A DNA stretch of 64,000 nucleotides, taken from Marisa cornuarietis. Taxonomy: Eukaryota > Mollusca > Gastropoda > Architaenioglossa > Ampullariidae. Every line of letters starts with the position of its first letter. Position 1 is the stretch's first letter. Below, piece after piece: positions 25,101 through 37,100 of this stretch. Below the pieces are notes generated by a model that was not told the origin of the DNA, did not search any database, and saw only the letters and a program-made list of their open reading frames with translations. The position numbers were made by a program, and so were the translations under genes. The DNA is taken from positions 684,501 through 748,500 of the forward strand of contig SMMW01000141.1 in NCBI GenBank assembly GCA_004794655.1. Direction: 5' to 3'.

Positions 25101-28100
25101 TAGAACTTTTGATTGGTTAACAGAAGGAACTGCTGCATTCAAAAGTAGAATCAATTTTCTGTTTACCGCCTGCAGAGTTGCATCTGTTTCTGTGTTCTAT
25201 CATGATTGTGTACTAAAAGTTTACTACAAAATAATTTCTGTGAAATCCAAACTAGAGAATAAAAGTTTTAACAACATAAAAGGCAACCAAAGCAACTTGT
25301 GAAATGAAAAAATTATCAGGTGGCTGTAGGGAGAGAAAGAGCTAAAATTCTTGGGAAATTTTTACTTAAAACTGGGCTGTAGTGAAGAGAGTTTTGATTG
25401 GGCTTGTAGATGAGAGTTTTGACTGGACTGTAGTCTTGATAGGTCCTATAATGATGTTGATTTTTGTGGATTTTCCTTTCAGTAGAGAACAAAGCACCTT
25501 CAAAAGGTACTGTTAAGTCCTTAATTTGTTGAGAACTTTAGTTTTGCGCAAACATTTTTGAGATAACACAAGCATGTGCAAAATAATTTTTTTTAAATGT
25601 GAATGGCATTTGTTTGGTGCAGAATACTGCACTTAGCATCTAATGTAAATATTATAAATACATATAACAGAGCTCTGTTGACCACATGCTTGATGAATTC
25701 TTGTGATTTTTCACATATTTTTCTTTCTTGTTACATGTGTTTTGAGTATCTTTGCATGAAATAATTTGCAGTGCATTTCATTTATACAGCCTGTTGCATG
25801 TTGTCTAGATTTGCAGTTTTTCAGTGTTCTTATTTTAAGCTGTAAATTAAAATTGTTACGATGTGTTAGTATTGTATTAGAATACCTGGAGCGTTGTTTA
25901 TCATTTTCATTCATTTTCTGCTTTAGAAGTTGATTTGACATGTTTCTAAATCCAGAAACAGCATTGAAATAAATTAGGGGAAAAGGCTTTTTAAACTATT
26001 TCTTAGTCATCACTAAATACTTAAATTTCACAATCACAAGCATCTCAGATTTTTCCCCCTCAGAAGAAGTGTGTGCGTGAATGTGTGCGTACCTGCATGC
26101 ATGTTTCTGTGTGTGTGCATGTGCGCTTAATAGTGTGTGCATAAACAAGAGTAAGAGATGGTAGGGGGTGGGGGAAAAGAGTAACAAGTTTGATGTTTAA
26201 ATATTGACCACATCACACTATACACTAGGGTAGTGCCACACAGAGAACATATTTATCCTTTTACTGATTCAGCATTTTCCTACTTGCTCAGACTTATTTA
26301 CAGATCTTTGTTTCTTTTATACACTTTATAAAATATTCTTCAGATCTTAAAAAAAAAAAGAAGCCATTTTCAGTGTCACAGCTCTATCTAATAATTTATT
26401 CATTGTTTTTCCAAGAACACAGTAAATAAATCCAGTGAATGCCTTTATAAAAATGCATATTTCTTTCTGGAACCTTTGGACATTGTGACCAGCGTCCAAT
26501 TGCAATTCAGATAAGGAGCTACTAAAGACATGTCATAGTCCTAATCATCAGTGTTATGTAATGGAAGCAGGCAGTAGAAATTTAAAAGCTTAAATTTTAG
26601 ATGGCAAACACTTGGTTTTTATGGTATTGTGTGGAATGCTTTAATTTGTTTATCTTTTAAAAGTATGCCAGAAGTATGCTTGTGCACATCTTTGACCTTG
26701 TACAACAGTTTGTATTGTGAAATAAATGGAAAATGGTGCGCATCAACTTTTTTTTCCACCTTTATTTTCACAACCATGCAGTGTATGTGCCACATCCCTG
26801 CATAAGTAAATGTTATGTTTATCTTTTGAATGTTACTCTAGTTGATTCCGGCTATATCTTCACTCAACCCTATTGCCACCGTTATTCCCTTGGTCTTCGT
26901 CCTGAGCATCTCGGCTATAAAAGAAGCCATTGATGATATTGTAAGTCATATAAACCTGCACACAAGGCGATTTCAGCATTACCTCTCACTTCCGTAGATA
27001 GCCTGATGTGTAGCAGGCACTACGTGGTGTAGCATCTTGCCAAGATGTTTTTTTTTGTATTTTCACCTGTCCTAAGCACCCGTATTCCTTCGTGTGCCTT
27101 GCTGTTCTTTTTTTTTTCTTCATCATTGGAACAAAATACTGGTTTGAGGTTATCATTTTTTAAGAGAAAAGAAATGTCGGGGCTAGACCACATCTTATAA
27201 AGTCCATCCTATTTGTTTGATGGACATTAAGTGAATTAAATAGAATTTAATGGCATATAATTTAGCAGACCTTGACATTGGTGACCATGTATTCTGTTCC
27301 ATTTTGAGATAACACTTTCATGTCCCCAAAACTGCTTGGCTAGCGTTCAGACACAGCGTGACCCACTTCTGCATCGTACCTGCTTTTCCTTAGTTACTGC
27401 TTTGAAACAGGCTTGCAGTGCAGGGAACATCTTGGTGTTGAGCATAATCTCTCTTTGATTTTTACTGATGCTTTAGTCTAACTTTATTTAAGGCGAGCTG
27501 ATGGGAAAGCAGAAGACAACTTACTGTGTTTATCAAGCAAAAGATTTTCATTGCTTATGTCACAAGGTCCCTGTAACGTTTACAGTTTAGCCACTAATCC
27601 TAAGAACCAAGAGACCAGCACTGCAACTGATTCAAAGTGAATGCATGCAATTGCTGTGCCAACAGTAGTGTCTAGACAACAGCTTTCCTGCAGTGACAGC
27701 TGTGTAGTACTGTTCTGCATTACAGTCCCTGTCAGTCATGAGTGCTGCATGATATGTCGCCTGCCGCTACAGGATATTTTTAGGAATAATTTTCAAAGGT
27801 CAGAGAAGTGATAGAAAACAAAATAATAAGTGATTTACATTTCACAAACATTTCTGGTATTTTAAGCCGTATTATTATGTAGATCATTTTGTTAAATTCC
27901 CATTATATGTGACCTGCTAGTCTCTTTTGGTGGCTTTTAAGTTGCCTATGGATACGCTGATTAAACAAAGAATAATACCTGGTCATAAAGCAATTTTTTG
28001 TTGTTGGTAGTATTGGACCTTTAAAAAAAATAGACCCTGAAAATATGTGAAGATTACTTGTGGCAAAAGTCCCCTGCTTGAATTAGGTAACTTACAGTGC

Positions 28101-31100
28101 AGGCAGCCTCATGATTGACAAAATCTCTTATCTTGATCTTCTTTATTACTGTATGATTTTAACATCCTCCTCTGATCCACAGTTGCTTGCTTTACTCCAT
28201 AAAATGGGCTGGACTAAGGGTGGGGGACAGAGCAAATTTATTTTCTAGCAGCGACATTTTTTTTATGTTATCGACATAGTTAATGTGTTCTGAGTAAAAA
28301 GCTGCATTGCTAAGCAGTTGCTGCAGAACACAATACATTAGAGAGGTTTGAAAGAGTGGATTCCTCATTGTCAGACACCCAGCCCACACCCACTGTTGGT
28401 CAGTATGGAGATCTGCTTAATCTTGTTTTCAGCTGTAGCTGTTTGAATATTTACAGCTACGAGAAGAACTTAGAATTAAGCACATTAGAGACACATTCCC
28501 AGGTGATAGGTAAAAAATCAACTTTCAGCCACATTTAACTGCTCAACTGTGAAACTGCTTGTTCTGTTTTCCAGACACCTTGTCATGAAAGTACGCCCAG
28601 TGGAATTTTGCAGGTATTTCATGAGGCCTCTTTCACTCATGAAACTGAACTAATGTTTCTTTTTCCTTTTTCCAGGAACTTAACATTTCACATGTCTGTT
28701 GTCTTCAGATTACCTTGAGATGACATCTTTGTTCTCAGATGTTACGCCGTAACTCTGTGCCCCTCCCCCTTAAAAATCTGTTGTTTGAGTCATTGGTTTG
28801 ACTTGACCTAGGTCCACATGTTGTGTTTAGGTCTAAATATTTCATTGTTTATCCAGATGTTGTATTGGCAGTGTACATGCTCTTCTATCCTGTCCTTGTC
28901 ACTATGTACCATGTGATTACCATTGCTTTTCCTTTAACATTGAAATTTACAAGAGCAAGAAGCTTGGATCATCATTGAAGATCTTAACACACATGTAGTA
29001 TCACACAGTACAGTCCAAACCAAACAACTTACACAGATGATTGAGGATGCTTTTCAGAATTGAAAGATAACCATGACAATCTTCATTGACATGCAAACGG
29101 CCTTCGACAAAGTGTTGAAAGATGGGCTGCTGGTGGCATCAAAGACAACATGTACCCCTAGAACAAAGCCTGCCTACCTCTAAAACAAACGATCTAAGGG
29201 TGCTGGTGGACACTGTAGCCGGAAGGTATTCCTGTGGTAAGGTGTTCCACAAGGAAGAATTCTCTTGTTGACCCTAAACATACTCTTCATTAACAATCAA
29301 AGGAATCCATGCTGCCCTTTTTGCAGATGACCTGGTTCTCTGGTGCTTGAAGGGGTAGATGGCTTAGCGTAAAACACCAATTTCCGCCCCCCCCTTGGAG
29401 GGGTATATAACAACTATAACTTACAGGATTCAGCTTGCTGTGAACAAATCACAGCTTGGGCAGACAACTGATCTACAGAAAAGACAGCTGCAGCCCTTTT
29501 CTCACTCTTTTCAAAGCATAAGCTTGTAAACTAATGATGGGAGACCAACACTGAAGGCAAAGCCTGAAGACAACATCATGAGAAAGCTGGCTGGTACAGA
29601 CTGGGGAGGCCAATGAGAAAATCCTCAAAACTGTGTATCAAGGAACTGTAAGACTGCACCTTGAATATGGGTCAAGCCTTAGATGATTGCAGCCAAGACA
29701 CACCAACAGATCTTCAGCAAAGTCCAGAAGCAAGTACAGTCGGACCTCGCTAAGTCGAACTTCCCTAAGTCGAAAACCTCCCTATCTCGAATTAATTGTT
29801 ATGTCCCTGCCAAATTCCCTTAAGAACAATGTATTTTAGATCTCCTTAACTGGAAGATTTTTTGGCTTCCAACCTCCCAAAGTCGAATTTTGAGTCATCA
29901 CCAACCAGACGCAACTATGTCTTAAACTGTTCCAAACTATGTTCTAAACTGTCTTTGTGTAAAAGGTTTGTTGTGTGCTCTGTTGCGCAGTGGACAACTA
30001 ACTGAGTCTCACACCAGTCCCCCCTTTGAAGCTGACCGATTCAGGGGAACTGGCCGACACTAGACTTTTTCCCACAGCCGCTTCAAGTCAGCTGGCCGCG
30101 CATCACTGGTCAAGATTTATGGCCACCCGCCTTGACCATCCTTTCAGGCGGTGGCGGTGGTAACTTGACCAGTGGACCGTTGGTGGTTCACACGCAAACT
30201 TACTGTGAAAAATACGTTTTCTACACTTTGTCAGTCTCTTATTGGAACGAGCACTGAATAGAGTTCGTGCGTGCCGCGGAAATGGCAGTACATGCATCCG
30301 TATAAAACGATAATCCTGTATAATAAACGGTTATACAGTAATTAAGCGGAAAAACATTGTCCTTGATTAACCTGCGCCTATTACGCCATTTTCCCTAACT
30401 CGAAAACTCCGTAAGTCAATTTTTTTTTTCGGGTCCCTTTGAGTTCGACTTAGCGAGGTCCGACTGTACTGAGAAGCATGGATACAGGTTAACACAGATT
30501 GGTCAGCAACAGATGCCATCCAAAATAGATGGGGTATACATTCCAGTACCCTGATGGACACAGGCAGACAGTATTCATACTAATAATCTGTCGCAGCACC
30601 AATTACAGAGCCAAAGTCAAAGCCCTAATAAGTGCAGTAAACAGTATCAACAGCAGAGCAAGCTAAGACTCGGAGGTAGTGTCCTGACAGATGACCAGTC
30701 TGTGCCCAAAACTGCCAACAGTGGCTACCTAAGCTGACGGCAACCTAAAAACAGTACTGCAGTGGGTACCCTCACACTGAAGACAATGTTGACAGAGTGG
30801 CAAAACTTGGAGCTGGAGGCAGGCAGGAAGAATACAGGGTCAGCTACCACCATCTGTCCAGATCAGACAAGGTGATAATTTTAACCCTCAGGACAGCGCA
30901 CAATTTTTATTATCAGAAGCTACATCTGGTGTCATCCACAATGTGCTTCTATGGCAATGCAGAGAAAACCATGGAGTATATCCTACAGAACCATAGACTT
31001 CTCCAGGAACTGAGGGTGGAGGTCTGGCTGTCACCAATGCCCCTTGACACCAAGTTGTAGGGACCTGTGGATGCTCTGCAGATGACTTCAATCGAGAGCT

Positions 31101-34100
31101 GGCCTCAAGTGTAGCAAAAACAGGCAAACAACAGCAACACCACCACAGTACAGTGTTTGTTATCGCCATTCTCATGGTCTTGCTGTTTCTTCGGCCTGGG
31201 ATGTGAAATAAAGGAAAATTAAAGGAAAAAGAAACAAAGATGAAAACAGGATTTAGCTACAGGATTCGCTACTGGCCATGGGAATACCACACCACATACT
31301 GTGCCTTTTGGTTTACACCAAGCAGTTGACACAGTTGGATCTTTTAAATAGGACTCAAGAAAAAGCATGGGGGCAGTTATTAACCCATCCAATTAGATCC
31401 ATGTCTAGGAACTGGCTAGAACTTTGCCATATCTAACTCCTTGACAGACCAGTATTCTGAGGTGTCGCATATGTAGACCCATATCAAGGAACTAGCCAGA
31501 ACTTTGTCATATCTAATTCCTTGGTGGCCCGTATGCTGAGGCATCACCTAAACTTCTATATCCTTGGCTAGGCATTCTATGTAAACATAAAAAATAGCTT
31601 ATTTTTTAGTGGCATACCCCAAAGCATTTATATAATGGGTGCTGAGGTAGCTTGCAGGTTTTCATTTTGATAGAGGTTTCCTAGACATCAGGCAGTAATG
31701 TCTTTTATATGGAAAAATGCAAGACAACAGACAATGTGATCTGTCCTCCAAGGTGAATCTATTCTGACACATCTGTTGTACTTGATATTCGCATATCTTG
31801 TTTTTGAGAAATTCTTTAGGTGCTTCCTGGCCTGTCTTGTACCATTCCACTGTATAAGAAATATTCAGGGGCAAGAACAGGCAGATAGTGACTTGTGCCT
31901 TAGGATATAGTGCATATCCTAGTGTGTGTGTAAATGGTGTATATTTTTTTCCTGTGGTGTTTGTCTGGTCTGTTTGACTTTTGTGTTCACTTCTTTATGA
32001 GCTGCTTGTAAACAGGTGTGTGCAAGAAATTTGAAGTTTATAATGACCTAATGTAAATGCAACTATATAAGTGACTTTTTTTCGAAATTTAAATTTCCGA
32101 GAGAGTCACAGAAATATCTGAAATAGCAGGAGTGGAGTATCCTGCCTTGAACCCCCCGTGAAAAATCTTTACATTCTTTTGCAGAAGTTGACCAAAACAA
32201 CATTTTTGGGGAAAAAGTGTTCTTAGCTATAATTTTCTTGTCATGCAATTTTCTCTTTAACAGCACCTGCTCAGCAAGATGTAAATAGTCTCAGATTATT
32301 GTCTCCCTTTATTGATGGTTGTTTTCAACAGCTGGCAGTGAAGTTTGTTATCTTTGTCAGCTTGGAGCAGGTTTCCAGGTGCTGTGCCAACAAGCGTGCT
32401 TGTGGCACAGGCAAACCCATTTCTCATGCATCACGTTATAATCTCTCTCCAATCCTCTCGTCTGTCCCACCCTCCTGGTGCCATTGGCCACGGTGCCGGT
32501 GTTCAGCTGATGCCAGTGATCAGCTCCCTGACTCCTCTCACAACTATCATTCCGCTGGTGGCAGTGCTGATGGGTACGGCGGTCAAAGATGGGGCTGACG
32601 ACTTAGTGAGTTCAAGATCTACTACCATTGTTGCCTTGGCATCTTTTCTGTTATCTTTCTCAGTTTAAGATAAGATAATATAACACTTTATTTATCTCAG
32701 AGGGCAGTTTGGGGCAGCTCAATATGAAAGTGCAAAACAGTACCATAACCCATCCATATCCACCAAACAGTCAAAAACAAAGAAAATGTAGAAAATTGAG
32801 GGAAAGAATCGAGAGCTGTAAAAGTCATACAAGGAACAGCCATCTTAATGTACCTATTATTATCATTCAGAATATTTTGCCTTGCCGATCAAGCTAATGT
32901 TTAAATTTATTGCATTGAAACCTCTTTATTCCCACAACCCTATGTCTCTCAGTCTTTTTTCTTTAATATTTACTTAAGTAATTAGCACTGGTAGGCAGAA
33001 ATTCTGCTTTTGTGTTAGTTTGTGCTGGCAGCATAGGGAGACAATTGTATTGTCCCACCTGTCATGACTTACTTCAGGCCTCACGTTTGTCTAGAACAGC
33101 ATGGGATGTATTGAGCATTAAAAAGTCACAAGCCAGTTCCGTAGCATCTGGTATGCTGCCTGTTGGGTTGACTTTATTATGTCCCTGACCAGATAGATTG
33201 CCGTAAAGTAATTGGGCTTAAGGGAGGGTACTGAAATGATCGCATCGGATACTGAGTCCCAGATCTTGCATAGCAGTGTTGTGTTGACAAAATTGTACTG
33301 TGCTCCTTACGCTTAGTCCCCCTTCCACCCACCCCACTTATCTTAACCACTCTGTTGCTACTAATCTTGGAAGATGTTTTTCAAAAAAAAAGTGTATTTT
33401 GTGTTTTTGTGCATCTGACCCTCACCTCCATAGCAGGCAACTGTTTCTTTTTTATTCTGACTAAACATTATTATGCACTAGTTTGAAAAAGTGTTTTTAA
33501 CACAATCTGAAATCCCATTGTGTGTATAGATTTTATTGCTATCTTTCTTAACATATTTTCCAGTTAAAACTACTGAGTGGCAGTGCTTTTTAAAGAGGAA
33601 TATATTTGACAGAAACAATCTTTTAAACATTATGATCTATTTATTCAAGTTATATGGCATATGTATGAGTGACAGTGCATGTTTGCATGGTGTGTACAAG
33701 TGTGTCGTGTGGATGTGAAAGATTGTTCTGTTATTTTTAAATAAGTAAAACAGCACTTAAGATTTTGTAAAAACTTTTCTTTCACATGACTGGGTTCAAT
33801 TTATTGAAATATTCCAGTTAACTAGAAACATTTGTTTTCAGTTCTCCTGTTAGCTGTACCCTTCATAAAATCAACATATCTATAGACCACAGCAATATTG
33901 TGGTTTTATTCTTTTTCTGTCTATAAGTCATAGTATGGATACTTCAAAGCACATGTTTCTTGAATGGATGAGGTTATTGGCCCTGATTTGGATGAATATT
34001 ATTTTATAATGAACTAAGCACAACTATTTGAAAAAAAGTTCTCAGGCAACCCTTTTTACTGCCTTTAAAATTTTAAACTTATGTTTAACATGAAATAAAA

Positions 34101-37100
34101 TACTTCATTTTTAATTAAAAAAATAAGGTGATTTTTCATCATTTCAGCTGTAGTGCCCTGAGGGGGGATTTGAGAAAATTATTCTTAAGTAGTCAGGTCT
34201 TCAGCGTGATATACATATGCACATATTTATGGAAGGACTGAATATGGCAGGAATGTTCTTTTACCAGTTAAAAATTGAGAATAAAAATTGTTTAAGCTGA
34301 AGGAGTCTTGGTAAGTTGTTTAATTCTTTAAAACAAATGCACCCTTGCAAGCTTTTTATGGCATTCCTTATCCTCCAGTTATTTTCTGTCTGTTGCTTCT
34401 TTCTGGCCAGCCATAGCATTTAGTTTCAGCTGAGTAGGACTCACTGGTCTTAGTTTTGGGAGATGGTGATGGTTTCACTCCTCTCTACTTGTGTCTGTGG
34501 CCTTGCCCAGTGTTTCAAGTCTAGTTAGGAGATATTGAATAATTGTTCGTGTTATTAGCACTGCATTGATGATGATGCAGATTACAGTGTTTGATCAGTA
34601 TATAACAAGATTACTTACAGAGCACTGATTATATAATGTGTAATAAATAACTTACAAGAGGAAAAAGTTGAAGGCATTTACAGATGCTTATGATGAAGGT
34701 TAAAAGTATTGTAACATTATAAGTCTTGAAAGTTTACCATAGATTGTGATGCATGATTAGTTTGAGGATATACATCTGTTATCTTATTAAAAAATATACT
34801 TATAACCTCATGCATGTGATAAATTGAGAATGGATGAAGCTGTTAATGTGATGTTTGCCACAGTTTTTATATGTCTATTCTGTGGTTAAAATACTCTGAT
34901 GGACATGTTTTAGCAACGCCATCGCAGTGATGCACAGGTCAATAACCGGACATCCTACGTGCTTCGAAAAGGAGAAATTGTGGAGGAACGCTGGCATAAG
35001 GTTTCCGTGGGAGATATTATCAAGCTCAAGAACAATGATTTTGTTGCTGTATGTTTGATTTGATTTTTTTGTAGGTGCCACAAACATCAAATTATAGTAT
35101 TGTATATTTGCTGAGTTAAAGTTATTTTATTACTTCATCTGTATGAAGAGACAGTTTTGTCTGGCAGGCACTCTGTCTGAAGACATTGTTATTTTTTTCC
35201 TTTCAGTTCTTTTGTTTCACTATGTTTTTCTGGCATCTTTCCTTTCTCATTCTTTTTTTTTTCTTCTCTGGTGACATTTCTAATGAGACTTTAAAACCTG
35301 CTATAGACCAAAACACTTTTGTTTTAAAATTATGCTAATTAAAATAATTTGTATAAAGCACTTCATGTTCTTGCACATTAATAAAGTGATTGGAAAAAAT
35401 ATATTGGTTGCTAGTATGACTGTTTCAAAAATACTGTCTAAATGTGTTTGAATCTGTATATTTTCATGTATAATTTTCCAGGATCAATTTGCATGTTATT
35501 AACATGAAAAATAAAAAAACGTTGAATTAGAAATATCTTGAACTAATAGCATGATTGGCCTTTTGCAAAAACTTGAGTGTTCTATCATCCTTTGACCCCT
35601 ACAGGCAGACCTCTTGTTGTTATCGACTAGTGAGCCGCACAGCTTGTGTTACATCGAAACAGCTGAACTTGATGGGTAAGGCTCTGAGTTATTCATGCAG
35701 TATAGGTTTCACTCTAGAAATGCACATCACAGCTGGAGGATGCAGGGTTAAGACTAGCGCTGATCCAAAGCCTGTGTTGGAAAAGCAGTGATCTGGGCCT
35801 TTTTTTCTGTCCTTAGTCCTTATATATATATATAGTGTAAAGCACATCACTATTGGGGCTGGGAAGTTGTGTTAACTAGATCCTATACTCACCTGGGTAA
35901 AGAAAAAGAGAAAGACTTGTTGGATGCATATTAATCGTTTAAACAGTTTTTTTTTTGGCATATAATTAGATCGTGTCGAATGCAATACATTTTGATTTAT
36001 AGACCTACAGGAGCTGCTCAAAAGTGTTGTCAGAGAAAATATTATGTGGTGTTGTGGTTTGTTAGAGTCTGCCCTGTGATCCAGGAGCTCTGTGTATAAG
36101 GTTTCTTGTGGGGTTACTTCACCATGAACTGTTGGACTATTTCCTGCCCTTTGACCTTTGAGCGCAGGGGAAGGTGGGGGAGGACATTTTTCTTGGGCCC
36201 CATAAATAAGGCTTAAGAAGTGGCTTACCACAATGAATCTTGGTGTAGTTTTATCCTAGTTCTCCATTTGGTTTTGAGCTGCCTATTCGTCCACATATTA
36301 TTTTGCCTTTGCTACAAACCTCAATATTTGGTGGGGGCCATATTGCTGTTAACCACCTGCAACTCGCTAGGTTGTGGATGACTGCCTGTTCTAGTAGTTT
36401 GGTCCCAGAGACAGGACATGTAAGTAAATGTCTTCATCACAGCATTATAAAAGTTCTACAGCTAAATGTGTAAACACTGGATTAGCCTTGGCTCTTCTAG
36501 TGAACCTGTTCCTCGTAAAATGGTTTTAAATAGAATAAGCTGTTAAGAAGGCAAGTGGGAATGTAATTTTTGGTGTGACTCCAGGGAGACAAATCTCAAA
36601 GTACGACAAGCACTTGACATCACAGCTGAGATGAAAGATGACCATGCACTGATGGGTGCATTTGATGGTATGGAAATCTTTATTTTATCTTAAACCTTTC
36701 AAGCTTTTAGTGTTTGAAATTATGAGCTGTATGTTCAAAGAACTTTTTGTAAAGGGAGGTGGGAAGAGGCTGGTTTTTGTAAATCCTTTTTTCTTCCTTT
36801 TTTTTTAGGTGGGGGGGAGCTTGTGGGTAGAATTCATTTATGTGCATTATGCCTAAATGTATGTGGATCCATTCACTTAGGGCATATTTGTCCAAAGCTG
36901 CATATTCTTAATGTGGATATTATCGCATGTTGAAGTCAAACAGGATATTTTGAAGCAGAAATTTGCTTCTAATGATGATGCACCTGTCATAAGTTGCATG
37001 TTCTGCATTCTATGTTCTGTGTCTGCAGCCAATCTTTTAAAATTGGTATGATAAGAGAATATAAGTTTAATCAATAAAATGATAAGTTTAATAAGCAGTC

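Noticed and set aside
30797..31060. 87-residue ORF as a host gene
   Set aside because: It is the C-terminal segment of the LINE; the same segment appears on the minus strand near 44.7 kb.
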